A DNA stretch of 64,000 nucleotides from PALSA-693 sp963780345 (GTDB lineage: Bacteria; Actinomycetota; Acidimicrobiia; Acidimicrobiales; Palsa-688): positions 1 to 64,000 of the forward strand of contig CAWABU010000002.1 of the NCBI GenBank assembly GCA_963780345.1, read 5' to 3'. Made by a program: the position numbers and the translations under genes. The notes under the pieces are model-generated. The model was given only the letters and a program-made list of their open reading frames with translations. It was not told the DNA's origin and did not search any database. This document shows, one piece after another, positions 11,083 to 19,142 of the stretch. Numbering within the stretch: position 1 is the stretch's first letter; each line of letters begins with the position of its first letter.

Positions 11083-11128
11083 GACGTCTTGGGATTTCTC
11101 CGCTACCATCGGAGCGTCCCAAGTCGTC
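11083..11128. promoter_or_regulatory. Inverted repeat in the divergent regulator promoter
   Basis: Arms GACGTCTTGGGA (11083-11094) and TCCCAAGTCGTC (11117-11128) match at 11 of 12 positions, separated by 22 bp containing TACCAT, a possible -10. It lies 20 bp upstream of the HTH regulator start and between two divergent regulatory genes. An operator for the HTH protein is inferred. Confidence 0.5.
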
Positions 11129-11148
11129 CCGAGGCGGGAGGCCGGATC

Positions 11149-11897
11149 ATGGCAAACGAACGGCTGCGAGCGGCGATTTTTTCCTCGCGGTTCGAACTGG
11201 ACGACATCGCGCACCAGCTCGGTGTCGACCGCAAGACTGTGGAACGTTGGATCGTCGGCAGGGTGCCCTACAAGCGGCACCGCTACGCGCTGGCCGCACT
11301 CCTCGGCCTCGACCCGGCATATCTGTGGCCGGTCGACTCGGCTGTGGAAGCAAGCGACCTGGCTCTGGCCGAGATACTCGCCGTCTACCCGGTGCGCTCT
11401 ACGGTCGGTAACGACACCTGGTTACGTCTATTTGAGAACGCCCGTGAGGGCATCGATGTACTGGTCTACGCTGGTTTCTGGCTGTCGGAGGATCCCGCGA
11501 TCCGGCGCGTGCTTTGCCGCAAGGCAAGATCAGGAGTTCGTCTGCGGTTTCTGGTGGGGGATCCCGACTGCAGCGAGGTCCGCCAGCGGGGTATAGACGA
11601 GGGCATCGGCTCAGCCATCTCCGCCAAGATCGCGAACACCATCCACAACTATCGCGAGCTGATCCCCACCGCGGGCGTTGAGTTCCGACAGCACGCCACC
11701 GTCTTGTACAACTCGATCTATCGGGCCGACGACGAGATGCTTATCAACACCCACCTCTACGGACTGCCGGCTCACATGACGCCCCTGCTTCACCTTCGTC
11801 GAGTTCCTGGCCGGAGCTGTTCAGCGGCTACGGCGACAGCTTCGAACGGGTGTGGGCGACCGCCATACCCCTTGAGACGGCCAGGTCGGTGGCCTGA
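11149..11897 (+). CDS. HTH regulator with PLD-like sensor region (AICE-associated), frameshifted near the 3' end
   Basis: The N-terminal XRE-like HTH (FELDDIAHQLGVDRKTVERW, residues 15-34) is followed by a long domain with TWLRLFENAREGIDVLVYAG, VRLRFLVGDPDCSEV and VLYNSIYRADDEMLINTH, typical of actinobacterial element-borne regulators. The frame is open to about 11808. Beyond that, the expected C-terminus (ELFSGYGDSFERVWATAIPL) is found in the next frame and ends with TGA at 11895-11897, directly before the Nudix GTG at 11898. One missing G near 11811 explains it. The intact downstream coupling suggests a sequencing indel. Confidence 0.82.
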
Positions 11898-12371
11898 GTG
11901 GCCCGACACGATTACTACGATGACCCCAAGGCACCCAAGCCGAACTCCATCGTTCCTGCTGTCACCGCCGTAGTCGAGGACGACCAAGGGCGGGTCCTGC
12001 TGATCCATCGGGTCGATAACCGCCGGTGGGCGCTACCTGGAGGGCAGGTCGAGGTCGGCGAGCGAGTGGCTGAGACCATCGTGCGCGAGGTACTCGAAGA
12101 GACGGGCATCGAGGTTGAGATCGTTGGCTTGGCCGGCGTCTACAGCGACCCGAAGCACGTCATCGCTTACGACGACGGCGAAGTCCGCCAGCAGTTCGCC
12201 CTCTCTTTTCGGGCCCGACCCACCGGCGGCCATCTCCGCGGCAGTGACGAGGCCTCCGAGGTCCGCTGGTTGTCTCCTGGTGACCTCGACGGGCTCGACA
12301 TTCACCCCTCCATGCGGCTGCGCATCCAGCACGGCCTCAATCAGCCACTAACGGACCCCTATATCGGGTAG
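11898..12371 (+). CDS. Nudix hydrolase (Pif-like)
   Basis: 157 residues. The Nudix box is complete (residues 49-71, GQVEVGERVAETIVREVLEE, then TGI). The N-terminus MARHDYYDDPKAPKPNSIVP is characteristic of Nudix proteins next to HTH regulators in AICEs. In pSAM2 the Nudix protein Pif blocks redundant transfer into cells already carrying the element; the same role is inferred here. The GTG start abuts the HTH stop, so the two are co-expressed. Confidence 0.88.
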   Translation: MARHDYYDDPKAPKPNSIVPAVTAVVEDDQGRVLLIHRVDNRRWALPGGQVEVGERVAETIVREVLEETGIEVEIVGLAGVYSDPKHVIAYDDGEVRQQFALSFRARPTGGHLRGSDEASEVRWLSPGDLDGLDIHPSMRLRIQHGLNQPLTDPYIG

Positions 12372-12420
12372 AGCATCCCGCGGCGGGCCCTGACCAGACC
12401 GCGGGGGCTAAAGGAATGCT
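12372..12420. terminator. Hairpin between convergent Nudix and HD genes
   Basis: CCCGCGG (12377-12383) pairs with CCGCGGG (12399-12405); outer AGCAT (12372-12376) pairs with ATGCT (12416-12420). It fills the 59-bp gap between the convergent genes and has no clear T-tract. A bidirectional terminator is likely. Confidence 0.5.
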
Positions 12421-12430
12421 CCATCTCTCG

Positions 12431-13033
12431 TTAAGCGCGACGACTAGCGGCGGAAGTGCTCATCCAGCCCGCGAGGCGCTGAGCCACGCGGAGGGTCGCG
12501 GTCCGTAGCTCCTGTCCTGCTAAAGCAACGAAGCGAGCCTTCTGGCTTTCTGGCCCGTAGCGTTCGAGAATCTCCGCCAGGCGCTCATCCACAGTCACCG
12601 GCAACCCGTCAGGCGATGTGGTCATGTCCGAGAAGATCAGGAACTCAGTCAACTCCGCCTCGCCTGGCTCGAACTCTACGATCGCTGCGCCCAGCCCAAG
12701 CTGCTCCGCCTCAACCCGGGCGCATGAATGGTGGGCGACCAGGCTCACCACTCGGTCGTCCCAGCCAATCGACCTCAGATAACGAGCGCCGTCCACGGGA
12801 TGAAATCCGGTGGATACCAACTCGGACGCGTACCCGACATCATGAAGGATCGCCGCCTGCCTCAACACGTTGCCATCTTCCGGCGCAAGCTCGGGTGCAG
12901 CCAGGTTTGCCCGCACGAGGACTCCCTGGGAGTGCCGCCACCGGCGAGGCAAGTCTTCGCTCAGCATCCTTTCAGTGACGTCCCACGCGGCCCTGAGGCG
13001 CACATCGGCCGGCCAGTCGAGGTGATCAGCCAT
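12431..13033 (-). CDS. HD-domain phosphohydrolase
   Basis: 200 residues. The metal-binding residues of an HD domain are in order: H34 (RWRHSQ), H64-D65 (AILHDVGY), H78 (TGFHPVDG), H101-H102 (LVAHHS). The C-terminus is helical. The start ATG at 13033 (MADHLDW) is chosen because the upstream extension is not protein-like. It is convergent with the Nudix gene. HD proteins of this type often sit beside AICE regulators; the substrate is unknown. Confidence 0.85.
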   Translation of the reverse strand: MADHLDWPADVRLRAAWDVTERMLSEDLPRRWRHSQGVLVRANLAAPELAPEDGNVLRQAAILHDVGYASELVSTGFHPVDGARYLRSIGWDDRVVSLVAHHSCARVEAEQLGLGAAIVEFEPGEAELTEFLIFSDMTTSPDGLPVTVDERLAEILERYGPESQKARFVALAGQELRTATLRVAQRLAGWMSTSAASRRA

Positions 13034-13890
13034 CGCGGCAGGGTACAGCGGCTCAGCGGACTTCGACGTGGAAACGACGGTGCGCCACCCTCCCGCATGT
13101 CGCGAAGCCATGCCGCAACCTCTGCTTCCCCGGCCCGCGGCATCCTGGCCCGCCATACGCCTGGCCTCATGCCTAGTTCGGCTATCTAGTTCGGGCTGCC
13201 TAGGCTCAGCCTGCCTAGGCTCACCTGCCTAGGCTCAGCTGTCAAGGCTCAGCTGTCAAGGCTCAGCCGGTTGGGCAACTTTTCTTTACGGTATCAAGAG
13301 GCGCCGGCTGCGCCGGCGCCCGCCGCACTCGCCTCCTGCCTTCGGCCCGGCGGTGCGGCCCGACAGGACCAACGTACTCCCGGTGCCGACCGAAGTCCGC
13401 CGTGTGCGTCCAAACCCGGAGTACTCCGCGCTCAACAACCTTCGCCAGCTTCCATCACGGCCCGCGTGGCGGCCTCGGCGAGACTCATGGTGCCGCCGGC
13501 GCCCGGGTCTAGCCCTCAACTGCCAGCTGTCGCTCACGCCGTCACGGGTCGGGGTCGGGGTGGCGAACCTGACGCCGCCGGTCACCAGCGGTTCGGCACT
13601 GTGCGTCCGGGTAGACAAGTAAAGGCTGCCGAGAAGAACGGGGTGACGGGGGCTGGTGGGCGAGCGGGGCGCCCATGTTCACGACCCACTCAAGAGCCAC
13701 TGCGCTAGCCCGTGACGAAGGCGGCAGACGCTCCCCGTGCTGGGTCAGGAGGGGCGCCTGGCGGAGTTCTCACCACGCAGATCGAGCCCAACCCTCGGCT
13801 CCACTAGTCACATCACCGGCGAGCTCATCGAGGAACACGGCGGCCACTCAGCGTGGGACTTCGCTGCGCGCGATCGCGCCCCCAGCCGCT
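13034..13890. other. Non-coding or decayed stretch before the cassette array
   Basis: About 860 bp with no convincing gene. It holds the 14-bp tandem repeats (13196-13266) and a perfect 9-bp-stem hairpin GGCGCCGGC-tgc-GCCGGCGCC (13300-13320). A short coding-like trace (HITGELIEEHGGHSAWDFA, about 13800-13860, plus strand) may be the remnant of a gene. Confidence 0.5.
13196..13266. repeat. Five tandem 14-15-bp repeats upstream of the HD gene
   Basis: Units CTGCCTAGGCTCAGC, CTGCCTAGGCTCAC, CTGCCTAGGCTCAG, CTGTCAAGGCTCAG, CTGTCAAGGCTCAG, without gaps. They start about 165 bp upstream of the HD-gene start. They could be operator sites or iterons of the excised element; nothing in the sequence decides this. 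Confidence 0.7.
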
Positions 13891-13907
13891 CAGATCGCCG
13901 AATCCGG
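13891..13907 (+). repeat. Junction motif 1 (left end of the array)
   Basis: CAGATCGCCGAATCCGG. It is preceded by CAGCCGCTC (13884-13892), the 3' end of the folded repeat, so it looks like a repeat remnant. CGCCG-aatc-CGGCG forms a small palindrome. Confidence 0.6.
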
Positions 13908-13965
13908 CGTCTGCAGCCGAGGCCCTTGAGTCCCCAAGTGGGGCGCGGGATGGAATGATCTGAGC

Positions 13966-14562
13966 GTGAGCGCTGGCACCGGCGGGCCGCCGCCGTCCTT
14001 TCACTACGACTACTCCGACGACTGGGCAATGTGGGTCCTCGACCATGGGCTCCCAGCGATGCCCGAGGCGCTCGGCGATGACGACGAGGTACCCATCGCG
14101 TACTGGCGGGGTGACTGTTTGGCCACGGTTCTCTTCAGAAGCTGGGCATCGAACAGTGAGGATGAGCAAGAATCCGTCGTGGGGCCCCATGTGGATGATG
14201 ACCACTACTCGTGGGTCCTGACTGAGACCGGCTGGGTACCGATCACGGCTGGCGGCGGCGCGGGCGGCCCTCTCCGCGATCCAATGGTGCGGCCAGTACT
14301 CCCCGCCGACACTGCCTCGTTCGGGGGCGACTGGCTCCAGGGGGACGACAAGGGCTCGGTCCGAGGCTTGACCGGCACGGTTGGCGAAAAAGCGAGGTAC
14401 ATCGCGGTGCAGGATCGTTACGGGATGACGCGCCACCCCGTGGAAGCTCCGCTGGCCGCGATCATCGTCTGTTGGGACCCGACCCGCGATGTGACGATCA
14501 CGATCCTCGACGCCGAGCACGAGGTGCTCGGGCAGACACAGCGGCATCCAAATCAGTGGTGA
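13966..14562 (+). CDS. Cassette gene 1, unknown function
   Basis: 198 residues, no family recognised. Acidic and soluble, with no signal peptide or membrane helix. It has Trp-rich stretches near the start (DYSDDWAMWVLDHGLP, AYWRGDCLATVLFRSW), Gly-rich linkers in the middle and an Ile-rich strand near the end (PLAAIIVCWDPTRDVTITIL). The start GTG at 13966 follows the array's left boundary by 58 bp; the stop is 15 bp before the next junction motif. Codon use looks normal for this genome. An immunity- or defence-related role is possible by context only. Confidence 0.65.
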   Translation: MSAGTGGPPPSFHYDYSDDWAMWVLDHGLPAMPEALGDDDEVPIAYWRGDCLATVLFRSWASNSEDEQESVVGPHVDDDHYSWVLTETGWVPITAGGGAGGPLRDPMVRPVLPADTASFGGDWLQGDDKGSVRGLTGTVGEKARYIAVQDRYGMTRHPVEAPLAAIIVCWDPTRDVTITILDAEHEVLGQTQRHPNQW

Positions 14563-14576
14563 GCAGGTCCCAAGCG

Positions 14577-14592
14577 CCGATCGCCGACTCGG
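14577..14592 (+). repeat. Junction motif 2 (simple, no folded repeat)
   Basis: CCGATCGCCGACTCGG, between cassette genes 1 and 2. A CATCTGC at 14649-14655 follows but has no folded repeat 52 bp downstream. Confidence 0.6.
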
Positions 14593-14667
14593 TCGCGCCG
14601 GGGCTGGTCGTGGTTGAGAGTATCGGCTGCGTGTTCTGTTCGACGAGTCATCTGCCAAGCTTGGATC

Positions 14668-15255
14668 GTGATTCCCCCTCGCGACGCCACTGAGGCTCAC
14701 CTGAGGCAGATCGGTATCGAGTTGGACATCGTCTTTGATGTCGATCTCGGAGAACTTGTTCGGGGTCACCACGTCATTGGCCGGGGGATTGATCTCGGGC
14801 GTACGGTCGACGTTCCGAGGTGGATGGCGGCCAGCGAAGCCGAGCGGCAGAAAAGACGGGCACAAACTGGCCCGGCGAACTTCGGCAGCTTCCGCAAGGT
14901 TCTCCCGGAACATGACAACGAAGTGGTCGGTGTCAAGGACCTTGAGCCGGACTTCCACTACGAGTTCGTACCCGGGCTCGAGCAAGCAGAGCGCGACGTG
15001 GATCCTTTCTTTTGGTACTGGATGCTCTACGCGTCAGACGATCTGGGGACCGAATATCATGACCACAACGGCGGAGCGATGGCGCCAGCGGCCGGGGGGC
15101 CGGCGACCCACGGAACCAGAGACATCGGTGGGCACATCCCGAAGGATGCGTCGCGCCTGGTACTCCGATTGGAACCGGCGTCAGGATGGGGGCCCACCGA
15201 GCCATGGCGCCGCCGTCTGGTCATCGGCCTTCTTGAAAAGCGGGTCATGGAGTAG
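14668..15255 (+). CDS. Cassette gene 2, unknown function
   Basis: 195 residues from a GTG at 14668 (VIPPRDATEAHLRQIG); an upstream ATG at 14614 would overlap the junction region and is less likely. No family recognised. It is acidic, with a cluster of aromatics (DPFFWYWMLYASDDLG) and a Gly/His-rich loop (EYHDHNGGAMAPAAGG). No transmembrane segments. The stop is 28 bp before the CATCTGC of repeat unit A. Confidence 0.6.
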   Translation: MIPPRDATEAHLRQIGIELDIVFDVDLGELVRGHHVIGRGIDLGRTVDVPRWMAASEAERQKRRAQTGPANFGSFRKVLPEHDNEVVGVKDLEPDFHYEFVPGLEQAERDVDPFFWYWMLYASDDLGTEYHDHNGGAMAPAAGGPATHGTRDIGGHIPKDASRLVLRLEPASGWGPTEPWRRRLVIGLLEKRVME

Positions 15256-15282
15256 GACTCGACAACATGCGCCCGAACACTT

Positions 15283-15409
15283 CATCTGCGCTTGGCTACG
15301 GGCACATCCCAGAAGGGAGTAAGGCGGCCATAACGACGGCTACGGCGCTGAGGGGCCACCACGGACCGTGGCCAAGCCGCTTCACAGGCTCAGCCGCTCG
15401 TAACGCCGA
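15283..15409 (+). repeat. Repeat unit A (CATCTGC + folded repeat + junction 3)
   Basis: CATCTGC at 15283, folded repeat 15335-15409, ending CTCGTAACGCCGA. The outer arms GGCTACG / CGTA(AC)GCC, the middle arms GCGCTGAG / CTCAGC(C)GC and the inner arm CACGG-ac-CCGTG form an imperfect hairpin with unpaired bases on the 3' arm. It is the shortest copy (75 bp). Confidence 0.85.
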
Positions 15410-15551
15410 TTCCCGAGCGCGCTCCCGGCGTCTGGCCATAACCGGAAGCGCTGCTGTTATGCGCCCTGGGCTCGCGCCGCCACGGTGACGACGTACACAC
15501 CAGCTGGGACCTCGAAGTCAGCCTCAAAGACGTTGGGCACATGCGACCTAC

Positions 15552-16722
15552 TTAGCTGATGTAGTTCTCGAATGGCCAGATTGCTGGAGGGCGGGTGGGA
15601 TACTCGCCTCTCGCGCTGTCGGCTGTCACGACGCTGTACGGGTCGAACTCCTGGAGGAGGTCCTCGACTGCCACGGGTACTCCGCCTGAGGGCGGGTCCG
15701 GCCACGAGTCGCTGCTGTAGAGAACCAGCTGGTCGAGGGCCTCACCGGCGCCGTCTTGCCAGAAGGCCAGGTACGGCGGTCCGACGACCATGGCCATGGG
15801 CGCGACTCTGGGATATCCATTCCAGAGTCGCGCGTTAACGGGTGGAGGTCCTACGGAGGAGGTCGTGGCCGTGTGCCACTCAACGTTGTTCTGGTTCGGT
15901 CCGTGGCGGGCCTCGGCATAGAAGGGCCGAAGAAGCCGGGATATCTCGCGGAACGCAAGAGCCATCTGCCTTCCTCCGCTGTCCTCGCTCAGGATCGAGC
16001 CACCTCCCGCGATCGATAGAGCTATCGGGTCGAACAGGCTCGGCCGGCCCCCGACAAGAGCAGCCCGGTGGACCGAAAATTTCGGCGAACGGTGGCCGGA
16101 CCTGGCTCAAGAAGGAGTCATCGACTTTGCGCTGTATCCAGCGCGCCAAGCCGTCTAAGCCTTCGTGTTCGAGGTTAAAGGAGAACGGCTCGAAGTCGCC
16201 CCACCGCACTGGCAGAGCCTCGGGAAGGACCCGCTGGACAGCGTGAACGAACGCCGTCGCGCCCGTCAAGGTGGTAAGCGAGGAGTCCAGTGTCCACCAG
16301 ATCATGGTTAACCACTCCGTCTCCGACTCAAGCGGTGACGGCGGCATCGACCACCTCGTCCGCCGGCTGCTCCCCGGCCTCCAGACATGCCGGTCGTCGG
16401 CGATCACCCCATGGCCAGCCGTGGCCACGGCGCGCACCGCTCGCATCACCGTCTGCAGGCCTGCCTTGGACCCATCCAGCGACACCTCGACGTGCCACGC
16501 GATACCCGGCAGAAGGGCAACCGCCTGGGGGGGCGCGTCCTCGGATGTCATACGGCTGGGACCCCACACAAAGGCCCTCCAGTTCTGTCCCTCAAGGCGA
16601 AACTCGTCGACTCCGTAGATCTCGTACGGGTTCTCGCCCGCCCGCGCCAGCTGCCACCCCAAACCTTCGAGGATCGACCCGATCTCCAATGGCTCGACAA
16701 GAAAGATCTCAAACCTGCTCAT
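15552..16722 (-). CDS. Cassette gene 3, unknown function, split by a frameshift
   Basis: One gene of about 390 residues read in two frames. 16722 to about 16068 starts MSRFEIFLVEPLEIGSILEG and runs to VRPPFAEIFGP. The rest continues one frame over as SLFDPIALSIAGGGSILSED then MALAFREISRLLRPFYAEAR and ends at 15552. The frames meet at CAGCCCGGTG (16061-16070), consistent with one extra base. Near its middle it has a Trp/Thr-rich segment (ETEWLTMIWWTLDSSLTTLT). The shape recalls immunity-type proteins of polymorphic toxin systems, but no named family can be assigned. Confidence 0.6.
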
Positions 16723-16803
16723 CGCTCACATCCCTAGCAGACAAGTCGCCTTAGGCGATCAGATCGTCCAGACCGGGCCTCTACGCCTCCTCCCCGTCGG
16801 TTC

Positions 16804-16820
16804 GGTCACGCTCCGTGGCC
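16804..16820 (-). repeat. Inverted fragment of the folded-repeat core
   Basis: On the minus strand, GCCACGGAGCGTGACC matches 16 of 16 bases of the core of copy D (21327-21342), in the opposite direction to all other copies. The surrounding arms are degenerate. It lies 28 bp before junction motif 4. Confidence 0.6.
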
Positions 16821-16847
16821 CACACACCTGAATCAGCCCAAGCCGCC

Positions 16848-16864
16848 CCGAACGCCGACTCGGC
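16848..16864 (+). repeat. Junction motif 4 (simple)
   Basis: CCGAACGCCGACTCGGC between cassette genes 3 and 4, with internal palindrome GCCGA-c-TCGGC. It is followed by CCGGATGCGCTGTC (16899-16912), a sequence partly shared with the region after junction 5. Confidence 0.6.
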
Positions 16865-16931
16865 TCGCACCGTAGCTCGCTCGCCGAAACCGGATGCGCT
16901 GTCAGTCTGGGTCCCTTCGAGTCCGGAGGGT

Positions 16932-17585
16932 TTACGAGGACGGCAGTCCCACGACCACGGAGGAACAGGCTTGACCAGGGCTGCTGGTCTGGTAGACGGC
17001 TCCGGTGGAAGGTATAGCTGGTAGGTGGGACCACAAGAGGTAGGGACAGCCCGCTCCGAGGAGAAGCTGGTGGCCACCGCTGGTGGGCCCGGCGACGTCG
17101 AAACAGTAGGGGTTCGGCCCGTACGTGTGAGCGCTGCTGAGCGGGGCTGGTGAGGAGTCCGGCTGCGTGCACCCGGCCGGTGCCATGGCGGCAACGCCGA
17201 GCATGGACCTCCACTGGCCGTCTGGACCCCGCAGCCAATAGTCGCCTGCGTTCACCGTCGTTGCCCCGTGTGCAAGCTGTCGGAAGGTGAGTGTGACCCG
17301 GGCCAGGTGCCCATCAGACGTACTGTGGAAGTCACGCTGAACGGCCTGCACGTACACGCCGACGCCGTCGTTGTTCACACAAGGAGCCGGGTCGCATACC
17401 GGCGGCAGCGAATACGCCGGGGCCGGTCCCGGTGGCGCAGTGATGTTGCTAAGTGCCGTCGCAGGGGTTGTCGGTTGCGTCTGGGAGCTGAGGGGCTCGG
17501 AACTACCGCATCCAACAGCAATCACCGCTACGGCCAGGAGGACCAGCCACCTCACCTTGCATACAGCCACACGGTGATCCCTCAC
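16932..17585 (-). CDS. Cassette gene 4, secreted lipoprotein of unknown function
   Basis: About 217 residues from a GTG at 17585. The signal peptide (VRWLVLLAVAVIAVGC) ends in a lipobox with Cys as +1 residue, followed by a Ser/Thr/Pro-rich linker. The mature domain (GVYVQAVQRDFHSTSDGHLA, then RVTLTFRQLAHGATTVNAGD) resembles the Ig-like DUF4352-type domains of surface lipoproteins. It carries several Cys (CDPAPC, CTQPD, YCFDV). The protein should sit on the outer face of the membrane, unlike the cytosolic products of the other cassettes. Confidence 0.65.
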   Translation of the reverse strand: MRDHRVAVCKVRWLVLLAVAVIAVGCGSSEPLSSQTQPTTPATALSNITAPPGPAPAYSLPPVCDPAPCVNNDGVGVYVQAVQRDFHSTSDGHLARVTLTFRQLAHGATTVNAGDYWLRGPDGQWRSMLGVAAMAPAGCTQPDSSPAPLSSAHTYGPNPYCFDVAGPTSGGHQLLLGAGCPYLLWSHLPAIPSTGAVYQTSSPGQACSSVVVGLPSS

Positions 17586-17596
17586 AGACCGCTCTC

Positions 17597-17689
17597 TCAC
17601 GGAGCGCCGATCGCTGCGTCGCCGAGGAGGTTGCCCGTCGTGCCGTTGACGATGAGGAAGCTCGTCGCTCCGACCAGAATTGCAATCAC
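17597..17689 (-). CDS. Possible 30-residue membrane peptide
   Basis: GTG start at 17689. A hydrophobic N-terminal helix (VIAILVGATSFLIVNG) is followed by a short tail and a TGA 12 bp before the lipoprotein start. No clear ribosome-binding site. It could be a small membrane peptide or a remnant. Confidence 0.25.
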   Translation of the reverse strand: MIAILVGATSFLIVNGTTGNLLGDAAIGAP

Positions 17690-17840
17690 CGCAAGCCCCT
17701 CTCTTCGAGAGCAGCCACCTAATGGGTCCCATTGAGTGAGGCCACGCATACACATCACCCAACTCTTGTTCTGCCATCAGCTAACTGCTGCCTTTACGCC
17801 TAGACAATCTCAGTGGCCCCATCTCGACGCCAGATTGTTT

Positions 17841-17969
17841 CATCTGCGCTCGCTTCCCGCCAGGCACGAGGCACCTGCTGGCGACGCATATCGACGGCTA
17901 CGGGCGCTGAGGCGGTCGCCACGGAGCGTGACCAGGCCGCTCCATAGGCTCAGCCGCTCGTAACGCCGA
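17841..17969 (+). repeat. Repeat unit B (CATCTGC + folded repeat + junction 5)
   Basis: CATCTGC at 17841, folded repeat 17893-17969. Nearly identical to copy D over the first 67 bp. Contains GCGCTGAG / CTCAGCCGC arms and the terminal hairpin CACG-gag-CGTG. Confidence 0.85.
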
Positions 17970-18194
17970 CTACGCGCTCGGAGCGGCAGCGGGTCCGTAT
18001 CCGGTTGCGCTGTCGATCTGAGCGTACCCTCGGCGGCTCCGACAAGCATCCGCAGCAGTACGAACCCGTGCCCGAGTTCCGAGGAGGGCGCTCGCCCGCT
18101 GGAGTACCGCGTGGTTTGGCCACGGAGCCGCCACCGTCGATCCTAGGCGTCGAAGGGACGCCCCGACTCGACACTTCTACGGGAAGGCGAGTCG
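17970..18194. other. Gene-less interval between junctions 5 and 6
   Basis: 225 bp with no convincing reading frame. It contains GGCCACGGAGC (about 18118-18128), a fragment of the folded-repeat core, so it may be the scar of a lost or decayed cassette. Confidence 0.5.
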
Positions 18195-18212
18195 CCGAAC
18201 GCCGACTCGGCG
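18195..18212 (+). repeat. Junction motif 6 (simple)
   Basis: CCGAACGCCGACTCGGCG, with the palindrome CGCCGA-c-TCGGCG. It precedes cassette gene 5 by about 90 bp. Confidence 0.6.
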
Positions 18213-18305
18213 CTGTCCTGGGAATCATGAGCGTTCCGGCTGGTGCAGACAGATCAGGAGGTTCTGGGCGGGCAACGCCGGTTGGCCAGCCCCCACGGGT
18301 GGACG

Positions 18306-18881
18306 ATGAGCGAGCGGTTCCCTGTCAGACTTGGTGTCGTGGCCTGCCAGAGCCTCTCGATGATCATCGAACATCGGGCGATCAGTGCCGCTCCCGACAT
18401 CATTCCGACACTGGACGACCCCGTTCGCGCCGTGGACGTGCTCGGATTGGTTGCGGCCTTGTTTCGGTTCTCTGTGGATGAAGACGGCGCTCGGTTCGCG
18501 AACATCACAATCGCTTCAAAGACGCCTGAGGGCCACTGGCAAGAAGTGGCCGACGGAGGTATGCATGGCGGAGAGTGGACTTGGCCGTGGCAGCCACCCT
18601 CCGGCTGGGAGGGCAGGGGTCTCGCCATCTTCGGATCCATAGGAGGCTACCTTCAGGCCGACGATGGGCAGATGGTGATGGTCCGAGCCCTGTGCGGCTT
18701 TGCGACCCCTGCAGTACGCAGCATCGGGATCGTTCAAGGTGACTCAGCACGGACTATCCCAATCGATTCCCCAGCCGGGGCGTTTGTCGTGGTTGTTGTC
18801 GACGCGGGCGACGTCGACTTGCAGTCCCTCGGCGACGATGGCGATCAGATCGGACCCGTCACACGAATGTCTCTGAGCTAA
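18306..18881 (+). CDS. Cassette gene 5, unknown function
   Basis: 191 residues from ATG 18306 (MSERFPVRLG); an ATG at 18243 is possible but its extension looks random. No family recognised. The protein is acidic and soluble, with alternating strands (FANITIASKTPEGHWQEV, GRGLAIFGSIGGYLQ) and a Val-rich segment near the end (GAFVVVVVDAGDVDLQ), suggesting a beta-rich fold. The stop is 43 bp before CATCTGC of unit C. Confidence 0.6.
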   Translation: MSERFPVRLGVVACQSLSMIIEHRAISAAPDIIPTLDDPVRAVDVLGLVAALFRFSVDEDGARFANITIASKTPEGHWQEVADGGMHGGEWTWPWQPPSGWEGRGLAIFGSIGGYLQADDGQMVMVRALCGFATPAVRSIGIVQGDSARTIPIDSPAGAFVVVVVDAGDVDLQSLGDDGDQIGPVTRMSLS

Positions 18882-18923
18882 GGCGGGTCTGGCCGAGACC
18901 GTCACGGGGCACCCCGAACGATC

Positions 18924-19053
18924 CATCTGCACTGGGAACCCCGACGCCCCAGCTTGTAGCCACGCCGATGCAGATCGACGGCTACGGGCGCTGAGGGCGC
19001 CACCACGGAGCGTGGCCAGGCCGCTTCACAGGCTCAACCGCTCGTAACGCCGA
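18924..19053 (+). repeat. Repeat unit C (CATCTGC + folded repeat + junction 7)
   Basis: CATCTGC at 18924, folded repeat 18977-19053. Same arms as A and B, with GCTCAACCGCTCGTAACGCC at the 3' side. Followed by AATCCGGCG as at junction 1. Confidence 0.85.
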
Positions 19054-19142
19054 ATCCGGCGTCACCCCAGCAGCGGCTCTGAGAACGTGTGCGCCGGGTT
19101 ATTGCGCTGACCCAGCCTTGTCATCTTCCTAGGCTTCAACGG

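Noticed and set aside
13353..13622. 89-residue ORF in the region before the array
   Set aside because: Arg/Pro-rich with no ribosome-binding site and no recognisable fold; several overlapping frames look equally random.
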